The position numbers and the translations under genes were made by a program. A stretch of 64,000 nucleotides of DNA. Origin: Streptomyces sp. NRRL WC-3742. Lineage in GTDB: Bacteria > Actinomycetota > Actinomycetes > Streptomycetales > Streptomycetaceae. Below, piece after piece: positions 45,522 through 52,276 of the stretch; positions within the stretch are counted from its first letter, which is position 1, and every line of letters starts with the position of its first letter. The stretch is from NCBI RefSeq assembly GCF_000720635.1, contig NZ_JOCF01000023.1, positions 1-64,000 of the forward strand, read 5' to 3'. The notes beneath the pieces were generated by a model. That model did no database searches. It saw only the letters and a list, made by a program, of their open reading frames with translations, and was not told the origin of the DNA.

Positions 45522-46642
45522 GCACGGTGACGGCGACGAGCCCGGAGAAGGAGAAGGCGAGCAGGGCGGTGAAGGCGATGAGCGCGGTGAGAGCGGTGAC
45601 CCGGTACCGGCTGTTCTGGCCCGCGGCGGTGCTGGCCGTGCTCCTGGTCGCCAACCTCGCCTTCACCCCCGACTTCTTCGCCCTCCACCTGCGGGGCGGC
45701 CACCTCTACGGCTCCCTGATCGACATCCTGCACTTCGGCGCCCCGCTGATCCTGGTCGCCCTGGGCATGACCCTGGTGATCGCCACCGGCGGCATCGACC
45801 TGTCGGTCGGCTCGACCGTCGCGATCTCCGGCGCGCTGGCGTGCCTGCACATCAGCGGGTCCGACGACCCCGGCTCCCTGGGCACCGTACTGACCGCCCT
45901 CGGCTACGCCCTCGGCGCCGCCGTGGTGCTCGGCCTCGTCAACGGCGTCCTGGTGGCCAGGGCCGGGGTCCAGCCGATCATCGCCACCCTGATCCTGATG
46001 GTCGCCGGGCGCGGGGTGGCCCAGCTGATCACCGACGGCCAGATCATCACCGTCACCAGCGATCCGTTCAAGCTGATCGGCGGCGGCTACTGGCTGAGCA
46101 TGCCGTTCGCGATCCTGCTCAGCGGCGCGATCGCGCTGCTCACCGCGCTGCTCACGCGGTCCACCGCGCTCGGCCTGCTGCTGGAGTCGGTCGGCGGCAA
46201 CCCGGTGGCCAGCCGCCTGGTCGGCATCCGGGCGATGCGCCTGGTGGGTCTGGTGTACGTGTTCAGCGCGCTGTGCGCGGCCGTCGCCGGACTTATGGTC
46301 TCCTCCAACGTCTCGGCGGCGGACGGGAACAACGCCGGCCTGTGGATCGAACTCGACGCCGTCCTCGCGGTGGTGCTCGGCGGGACCTCGCTCAACGGCG
46401 GCCGGTTCTCGATCGGCGGCACCGTCCTCGGCGCGCTGATCATCCAGACCCTCTCCACCACCGTCTACACCGTCGGCATCCCGCCCGAGACCACCCTGGT
46501 GTTCAAGGCGTTCGTGGTGATCACGGTGTGCCTGATCCAGTCGCCCGCCTTCCGGGCCAAGTTCGCCGCCCGCGCCGCCCGGTCCCGGCACACCTCTCGG
46601 TCGCACACCCAGGCCCCCGCCGTCCCGGAGGTCGGCGAATGA
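45518..46642 (+). CDS. ytfT: Sugar ABC transporter permease (YtfT-like)
   Basis: A 374-residue RbsC-type permease with about eight to ten membrane segments and the motifs VATGGIDLSVGSTVAISGA-like (IATGGIDLSVG) and AVVLGGTSLNGGRFSIGGT. It probably starts at the TTG in ATTGA overlapping the ytfR stop; GTG at 45527 is an alternative. It ends in a polar tail (RSRHTSRSHTQ). Pairs with the next permease. Confidence 0.88.
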   Translation: MSTVTATSPEKEKASRAVKAMSAVRAVTRYRLFWPAAVLAVLLVANLAFTPDFFALHLRGGHLYGSLIDILHFGAPLILVALGMTLVIATGGIDLSVGSTVAISGALACLHISGSDDPGSLGTVLTALGYALGAAVVLGLVNGVLVARAGVQPIIATLILMVAGRGVAQLITDGQIITVTSDPFKLIGGGYWLSMPFAILLSGAIALLTALLTRSTALGLLLESVGGNPVASRLVGIRAMRLVGLVYVFSALCAAVAGLMVSSNVSAADGNNAGLWIELDAVLAVVLGGTSLNGGRFSIGGTVLGALIIQTLSTTVYTVGIPPETTLVFKAFVVITVCLIQSPAFRAKFAARAARSRHTSRSHTQAPAVPEVGE

Positions 46643-47619
46643 TGAATGTGAACGCTCACACCCTGTCGGCCCGCCTGCGCGGGCAGATCCCGCTGCTGGT
46701 CACCGCGGTCCTGCTGGTGTCGATGTTCGGCGTCGGCTCGGCGGAGTACGACGGCTTCTTCTCCGGCCAGGTCGTGCTCAACCTGCTGATCGACAACGCC
46801 TTCCTGCTGGTCGTCGCCGTCGGGATGACCTTCGTCGTGCTGACCGGCGGCATCGACCTGTCGGTCGGCGCGGTGGTCGCGCTGTCCACCATGGTCTCCG
46901 CCTGGCTGGTCGAACAGCACGGCTGGCCACCGCTGCTGGTGATCCCGCTGGTGCTGCTGATGGGCGCCGCCGGCGGCTGGCTGATGGGCTGGGTCATCCA
47001 CGTCTTCGAGATCCAGCCGTTCATCGTCACCCTCGCCGGCATGTTCCTGGCCCGGGGCCTGTGCTACACGATCAGCATCGACTCGATCTCCATCACCGAC
47101 CCGCAGTACACCGCGATGGCGCAGACCCGGATCCCGCTCGGCAGCCTGTTCGTCTCCCCGAGCGCGGTGATCGCCCTGGTGGTGGTCGCCGCCGGATTCG
47201 TCGTCCTCCACCACACCCGGCTCGGCCGCAACGTGTACGCACTCGGCGGCAGCGAACAGTCCGCCCTGCTGATGGGCCTGCCGGTGCAGCGCACCAAGAC
47301 CACCGTGTACGCGATCAGCGGCTTCTGCTCCGCACTCGGCGGCGTCCTGCTCACCTTCTACATGCTCTCCGGCTACGGCCTGCACGCGGTCGGCCTGGAA
47401 CTCGACGCGATCGCCGCGGTCGTCATCGGCGGCACCCTGCTCACCGGCGGCTCCGGCTACCTGCTCGGCACCGTGCTCGGCGTGCTGGTGCTCGGACTGA
47501 TCCAGACCGTGATCAGCTTCCAGGGCACCCTCAGCTCCTGGTGGACCAGGATCGTCATCGGCGCCCTGCTGTTCGTCTTCATCGTCCTGCAGCGCCTGAT
47601 CACCGCCCGCCGGCGCTGA
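46642..47619 (+). CDS. yjfF: Sugar ABC transporter permease (YjfF-like)
   Basis: A 325-residue second RbsC-type permease with VLTGGIDLSVGAVVAL and AAVVIGGTLLTGGSGYLLGT. The combination of one binder, one double ATPase and two different permeases in this order is that of E. coli ytfQRT-yjfF. It overlaps the ytfT stop by one base (TGATG). A LacI-type near-palindrome lies in its first codons. Confidence 0.88.
   Translation: MNVNAHTLSARLRGQIPLLVTAVLLVSMFGVGSAEYDGFFSGQVVLNLLIDNAFLLVVAVGMTFVVLTGGIDLSVGAVVALSTMVSAWLVEQHGWPPLLVIPLVLLMGAAGGWLMGWVIHVFEIQPFIVTLAGMFLARGLCYTISIDSISITDPQYTAMAQTRIPLGSLFVSPSAVIALVVVAAGFVVLHHTRLGRNVYALGGSEQSALLMGLPVQRTKTTVYAISGFCSALGGVLLTFYMLSGYGLHAVGLELDAIAAVVIGGTLLTGGSGYLLGTVLGVLVLGLIQTVISFQGTLSSWWTRIVIGALLFVFIVLQRLITARRR
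46647..46660. promoter_or_regulatory. Operator-like site TGTGAACGCTCACA inside yjfF
   Basis: One base from the perfect palindrome at 30363-30376, located in codons 2-7 of yjfF. It could be a roadblock site for the operon repressor or chance. Confidence 0.4.
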
Positions 47620-47669
47620 CCGCGCTCCCGGCCGCACGCCGCCGCTGACCGCGCTCCCGGCCGCACGCC
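47614..47669 (+). repeat. 27-bp direct duplication at the yjfF 3' end
   Basis: The 27 bases from 47614 (including the stop codon) are repeated exactly from 47643 after two bases. The second copy supplies the left arm of the terminator. Confidence 0.85.
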
Positions 47670-47697
47670 CGCTCCCTCGGGCGGGCGGCCGGGAGCG
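47652..47697. terminator. Bidirectional terminator between yjfF and the LacI gene
   Basis: CGCTCCCGGCCGC (47652-47664) pairs with GCGGCCGGGAGCG (47685-47697), with a further GCCCGC/GCGGGC pairing inside. Confidence 0.75.
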
Positions 47698-47705
47698 TCG
47701 TGCGC

Positions 47706-48710
47706 TCAGCCCGACGCGCGGACGACCAGCCGGGTGGGCAGCACCACCGAGTCGCCGCGGGCGGGGCCGCGCAGCAGCAGGTCCATGGCGCGCGAGCCGA
47801 GTTCCTCCACCGGCTGGCGGACGGTGGTCAGCCCGGGCCGGCAGCGCGCGGCGAGCGGGGAGTCGTCGAAGCCGACCAGGGCGACGTCCTCGGGCACCCG
47901 CAGCCCGCGCCGCCGCAGGGCTCTGAGGGCTCCGGCGGCCATCAGGTCGGAGGCGGCGAACACCGCGTTGACGTCCGGGCGTTGGTCCAGCAGCCGCTGC
48001 ATCGCGTGCTCGCCGGAGGCGCCGCTGAAGTCGCCGTACGCCACGGCCGGCCGGGCCGCGGCCATCGCGGCCACCGTCTGGTGGTACCCGGCCAGCCGGT
48101 CCGCGCCGGCGGCGGTGTCCGGCGGCCCGGCGATGGTGGCCACCGAGCGGCGCCCGGACGCGTACAGCCATTGCACCGCGTCCCTGGCGCCGGCGAGGTT
48201 GTCGGCGTCCACGAACGCCACGGAGCCCGGCTCCGGAGGCCGTCCCAGCGACACCACGGGCACCCTGGCCGCGTGCAGCAGCCGGGCGAGCGCGGTGTCC
48301 CCCCAGGGGCCGACCAGCAGCACGCCGTCCACGTGGCCGCCGCACAGGTAGCGCACCAGCGGCGTCCGCCGGGAGCGCCGGGGAACCGTGAAGACGGCCA
48401 ACTCCCGCTCGGCGCCCGGCAGGGAGCGCCGCAGCCCGGCCAGCAGCCGGGCCGGGAAGGCGTCCGAGTGGTAGTGCAGCGGATCGGTGAAGACCACGAC
48501 GGCCACCACGCCGGTCTCCCGGGTGCCGGGCGCCCGGAGGCGGACGTACGCCAGCTCGCGCACCGCCCGTTCCACCCGGGCCGTCACTTCGGTGGAGACC
48601 CGGGCGGATCGGTTGATGACCCGGGAGGCGGTCGCCGTGGAGACGCCGGCGTGACGGGCGACCTCGGCCAGGGTGGGAACGGCGTCGTCGCCGCGAACGG
48701 GCTGGGGCAT
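47706..48710 (-). CDS. LacI-family regulator
   Basis: A 334-residue LacI/GalR protein: HTH VPTLAEVARHAGVSTATASRVINRS (split: VPTLAEVARHAGV, STATASRVINRS) and a sugar-sensing domain (AVFAASDLMAAGALRALRRRG, DVALVGFDDSPLAARCRPGLTTV). It converges on the ytf operon and is divergent from the GH48 cellulase gene. Control of the ytf operon and of the GH10 gene through the TGTTAGCGCTAACA palindromes is the simplest reading; this is inference. Confidence 0.9.
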   Translation of the reverse strand: MPQPVRGDDAVPTLAEVARHAGVSTATASRVINRSARVSTEVTARVERAVRELAYVRLRAPGTRETGVVAVVVFTDPLHYHSDAFPARLLAGLRRSLPGAERELAVFTVPRRSRRTPLVRYLCGGHVDGVLLVGPWGDTALARLLHAARVPVVSLGRPPEPGSVAFVDADNLAGARDAVQWLYASGRRSVATIAGPPDTAAGADRLAGYHQTVAAMAAARPAVAYGDFSGASGEHAMQRLLDQRPDVNAVFAASDLMAAGALRALRRRGLRVPEDVALVGFDDSPLAARCRPGLTTVRQPVEELGSRAMDLLLRGPARGDSVVLPTRLVVRASG

Positions 48711-49123
48711 GGGGGCGTCCTGGATCGGTCCTCGACGGGGAAACTGCACCCTCGGACCCGTCACCCGCGACGGGCCGCCACCTCTGCCAGCTTGGCCGGG
48801 CGGACGATCAGCGTCAAGGGAACGGACGCACTCCCGCCCGCACTCCCGCCCGCACCCCCGCCCGCACCCCCGCCGCACGGCGTGGGAGCGCTCCCGTCGG
48901 GCCGTGTAACTTACACGCCGCCGCACCGCTCGCTCCACGGACGGCGCAGGCGGCTCCGCGCTGGTCGCCGCCGTTGTCCACCCCCGGCGCGCCCGCCGGT
49001 CGAGCCCGGCGGGCCCGGCGGTCGCTTCCCAAGCCGGGCGCACCGGCCCACGATCGCACGCAGCACCTCCGTCCGCCGCGCATCCCCCCGCGCCGCGGTA
49101 CCCCACCCATCAGGAGGACGCGC
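48711..49123. promoter_or_regulatory. Divergent control region of LacI and GH48 genes with CebR-like box
   Basis: This 413-base gap has no gene. TGGGAGCGCTCCCG (48883-48896) matches 13 of 14 bases of the CebR box known from Streptomyces cellulase and ceb genes. GTGTAA-C-TTACAC (48904-48916) is a second palindrome right next to it. Four exact or near-exact 12-bp repeats (CGCACTCCCGCC) lie at 48827-48874. AGGAGGA at 49112-49118 is the GH48 ribosome binding site. Confidence 0.7.
48827..48874. repeat. Four tandem 12-bp repeats upstream of the CebR-like box
   Basis: The unit CGCACTCCCGCC occurs four times (two with T, two with C at position 6), ending 8 bases before the CebR-like palindrome. Confidence 0.75.
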
Positions 49124-52108
49124 ATGCGACGCACAACCCTGCGTGCCAGGGGCAGTCGGCTCACCCTCACCGCGACGGCCACCGCGCTCGCCCTGCTCGG
49201 CGCCGCGGGCGGCGCCGTCACGGTGCCCGCCGTGGCGGCCACCGCCGGGCTGTCCTGCGGCGTGACCTACGCCGTCAACGACTGGGGCAGCGGCTTCACC
49301 GCCAACATCACCCTCACCGACACCGGCACCACCCCGATCAACGGCTGGAGCCTCGGCTACGCCTACACCGGCAACCAGACCCTCCAGAACGGCTGGAACG
49401 GCACCTGGTCCCAGACCGGACGGGCCGTCACCGCCACCAACCCCGCCTACGCCCCCACCATCGACCCCGGTGCCTCCTACACCACCAGCGCCAACTTCTC
49501 CTACACCGGCCCCAACACGGCCCCCACCGCCTTCACCGTCAACGGCACCCCCTGCCGCGGCGCCAACAAGGCCCCGACCGTCTCGCTCACCTCACCGTCC
49601 GCCGGGCAGACCTTCACCCCGGGCTCCACCGTGAAGCTCGCCGCCGACGCGGCCGACACCGACGGCACTGTCGCGAAGGTCGACTTCTACGCCTCGACCT
49701 CGGCCTCCGCCAACACCCTGATCGGCACCGCCACCACCGCGCCGTACACCGTCGACTGGGCGAACGCGGCGACGGGCGACTACTCGATCACCGCCGTCGC
49801 CACCGACGACGCGGGCGCCACCACCACCTCCACCCCGGTCGCGATCAAGGTGGCCGGGCCGAGCATCCTGGTCACCCCGGCCTCGCTGGCCGTCCAGCAG
49901 GGGAGCGCCGGCACCTTCACCGTCGCGCTCTCCCAGGCGCCGACCGTCAACACCACCGTCACGGTGGCCCGTTCGGCCGGCGACCCGGACCTGACCGTGA
50001 AGTCCGGCGCGGCGCTCACCTTCACCCCCGGCAACTGGAACGTCCCGCAGACCGTCACCGTCGCGGCCGGCACCGACGCCGGGCAGGTCGGCGGCACCGC
50101 CACCTTCACCGCCTCGGCGACCGGCTTCGGCTCCGGCGCCGTCACGGTGACCGAGGCGGCGAAGAGCTCCGGCTACGACCAGTACTTCCTGGACCTCTAC
50201 AGCAAGATCAAGAACCCCGCGAACGGGTACTTCAGCCCGCAGGGCATCCCGTACCACGCGGTGGAGACCCTGATCGTGGAGGCCCCCGACTACGGCCACG
50301 AGACCACCTCGGAGACCTACAGCTACTGGCTGTGGCTGGAGGCCGACTACGGCCGCGTCACCGGCGACTGGACGGGCTTCAACAACGCCTGGAGCAACCT
50401 GGAGACCTACCTGATCCCCAGCCACGCCCAGCAGCCCGGCCAGAGCTCCTACAACCCGGCCAAGCCCGGCCAGTACGGCCCCGAGAAGGCCCAACCCGAC
50501 CAGTACCCGGCCAAGTTGAACCCCAACGTACCGGTCGGCACCGACCCGCTCTCCGCCGAGCTGAAGACCGCCTACGGCACCGCGGACGTCTACGCTCCGG
50601 CCTGGCTGCTGGACGCCGACAACAAGTACGGCTTCGGGCAGTGCGAGGACGGAACCACCAAGCCCAGCCTGATCAACACCTTCCAGCGCGGCCCGGAGGA
50701 GTCCGTCTGGGAGACCGTGCCGCAGCCCGACTGCGACCTGTTCAAGTACGGCAACAGCAGCTCCGGCTTCCTCAGCCTCTTCAACGACGGCGGTGGCAGC
50801 TTCAGCAAGCAGTACAAGTTCACCGACGCGCCCGACGCCGACGCCCGGCTCGTCCAGGCCGCCTACTGGGCGGGGCAGTTCGCCAAGTCGCAGGGCAAGA
50901 GCGCGGACATCACCGCGACCCTCGCCAAGGCGTCCAAGCTCGGCGACTACCTGCGCTACTCGCTCTACGACAAGTACTTCAAGCAGGCGGGCAACTGCCT
51001 CGGCTCCACCACGTGCCCCGGCGGCACCTCCAAGGCGAACGAGCAACTCGGCCTGATGACCTGGTACTTCGCCTGGGGAGGCGCGGCCGACGGCACCTGG
51101 TCCTGGCGGATCTCCGGCTCCGCCGCCCACCAGGGCTACCAGAACCCGATGGCCGCCTGGGCGCTCGCCAACGACCCCGGCCTGAAGCCGGCCTCGCCGA
51201 GCGCCGCCGCCGACTGGGCGGGCAGCCTGGACAAGCAGCTCCAGTTCTTCCAGTGGCTCCAGTCGAGCGAGGGCGGCATCTCCGGCGGCGCCACCAACAG
51301 CTGGGGCGGCAACTACGGCGACGACGCGGCACCCCCGGCGGGCGACCCGACCTTCTACGGCCTCTACTACGACTGGCAGCCCGAGTACCACGACCCCGCC
51401 TCCAACCAGTGGTTCGGGTTCCAGACCTGGTCGATGGAGCGGTTCGCCGAGTACTACTACGCCAGCGGCGACACCCGGGCCAAGGCCATCCTCGACAAGT
51501 GGATCCCGTGGGCGATGTCCGTCTCCAGGGCCGACCCGGCCACCGGCACCCTGACCACCCCCGACAAGCTCACCTGGACCGGCGCGCCCGACACCTGGAA
51601 CGCGACCAGCCCCGGAGGCAACACGGGCCTGCACGTCACCGCCACTGGTGCGGCCACGGACGTCGGCGTGGCCGGGTCGCTCGCCAAGACCCTCTCCTAC
51701 TACGCGGCCAAGTCCGGCAGCAGCGGCGCCCAGAAGTTCGCCCAGAACATCCTGGACGTCCTGCACGCCAAGTACACCGACCCCCTGGGCTACTCGGCGG
51801 CCGAGACCCGCACCGACTACAGCCGCTTCACCCAGGCGTACTCGCCGAGCACCCATCAGGGCCTGTACGTCCCGCCCGGCTGGACCGGCACCTACCCGGA
51901 CGGCACGAAGATCAGCTCGGCCAGCAACACCTTCCTGTCGATCCGCCCGTGGTACACCAAGGACCCGCAGTGGTCCAAGGTGCAGACCTACCTCGACGGC
52001 GGCGCCGCGCCGAGCTTCAACTACCACCGGTTCTGGGCCGAGGCGGACATCGCCACCGCCTTCGACGCCTTCGCCCAGCTGTTCCCGACGGTGAACCCGG
52101 GCAGCTGA
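49124..52108 (+). CDS. Secreted GH48 cellobiohydrolase with N-terminal CBM2
   Basis: A 994-residue secreted exo-cellulase. A signal peptide ends near residue 39 (VPAVAA), followed by a CBM2 (about 42-144, Cys45 and Cys144 at its edges), a bacterial Ig-like domain (about 150-245), a second beta-sandwich (about 250-345) and a GH48 domain (about 347-994). The GH48 part shows YHAVETLIVEAPDYGHETTSETYSYW with the expected acid Glu (split: EAPDYGHETTSETYSYW), WETVPQPDCD and RTDYSRFTQAYSPSTHQGLY (20). GH48 enzymes move along cellulose from the reducing end and release cellobiose, the inducer of the CebR system. Confidence 0.93.
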   Translation: MRRTTLRARGSRLTLTATATALALLGAAGGAVTVPAVAATAGLSCGVTYAVNDWGSGFTANITLTDTGTTPINGWSLGYAYTGNQTLQNGWNGTWSQTGRAVTATNPAYAPTIDPGASYTTSANFSYTGPNTAPTAFTVNGTPCRGANKAPTVSLTSPSAGQTFTPGSTVKLAADAADTDGTVAKVDFYASTSASANTLIGTATTAPYTVDWANAATGDYSITAVATDDAGATTTSTPVAIKVAGPSILVTPASLAVQQGSAGTFTVALSQAPTVNTTVTVARSAGDPDLTVKSGAALTFTPGNWNVPQTVTVAAGTDAGQVGGTATFTASATGFGSGAVTVTEAAKSSGYDQYFLDLYSKIKNPANGYFSPQGIPYHAVETLIVEAPDYGHETTSETYSYWLWLEADYGRVTGDWTGFNNAWSNLETYLIPSHAQQPGQSSYNPAKPGQYGPEKAQPDQYPAKLNPNVPVGTDPLSAELKTAYGTADVYAPAWLLDADNKYGFGQCEDGTTKPSLINTFQRGPEESVWETVPQPDCDLFKYGNSSSGFLSLFNDGGGSFSKQYKFTDAPDADARLVQAAYWAGQFAKSQGKSADITATLAKASKLGDYLRYSLYDKYFKQAGNCLGSTTCPGGTSKANEQLGLMTWYFAWGGAADGTWSWRISGSAAHQGYQNPMAAWALANDPGLKPASPSAAADWAGSLDKQLQFFQWLQSSEGGISGGATNSWGGNYGDDAAPPAGDPTFYGLYYDWQPEYHDPASNQWFGFQTWSMERFAEYYYASGDTRAKAILDKWIPWAMSVSRADPATGTLTTPDKLTWTGAPDTWNATSPGGNTGLHVTATGAATDVGVAGSLAKTLSYYAAKSGSSGAQKFAQNILDVLHAKYTDPLGYSAAETRTDYSRFTQAYSPSTHQGLYVPPGWTGTYPDGTKISSASNTFLSIRPWYTKDPQWSKVQTYLDGGAAPSFNYHRFWAEADIATAFDAFAQLFPTVNPGS

Positions 52109-52114
52109 GCCCGA

Positions 52115-52179
52115 ACACCCTGACCCCGTACAACCTGATCCCGCACAACCTGATCCCGCGCACCCTGATCCCGCACAAC
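52115..52179 (+). repeat. CCTGATCCCGCACAA repeats after the GH48 gene
   Basis: Four imperfect copies of a 15-16-base unit (AACCTGATCCCGCAC with variants) lie between the stop codon and the terminator. Confidence 0.75.
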
Positions 52180-52225
52180 GGCCCGGCCCCGGCCCCGCGT
52201 ACGTACGCGGAGCCGGGGCCGGGCC
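52180..52225. terminator. Strong bidirectional terminator between GH48 and GH3 genes
   Basis: GGCCCGGCCCCGG (52180-52192) pairs with CCGGGGCCGGGCC (52213-52225). The inside is the perfect palindrome CCGCGTACGTACGCGG (52195-52210). Confidence 0.8.
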
Positions 52226-52227
52226 AT

Positions 52228-52272
52228 GGGCAGTACGGGCAGTACGGGCAGTACGGGGAGCACGGGCAGTAC
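52228..52272 (+). repeat. Five 9-bp GGGCAGTAC repeats
   Basis: Four exact copies and one variant (GGGGAGCAC) lie in tandem just beyond the terminator, ending five bases before the stop codon of the convergent GH3 gene. Confidence 0.85.
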
Positions 52273-52276
52273 GGTC

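Noticed and set aside
48827..48874. CRISPR-like array
   Set aside because: The 12-bp units are directly tandem without spacers.
52228..52272. Origin-type iteron cluster
   Set aside because: Only five 9-bp units, very GC-rich, placed between convergent 3' ends, with no replication gene nearby.
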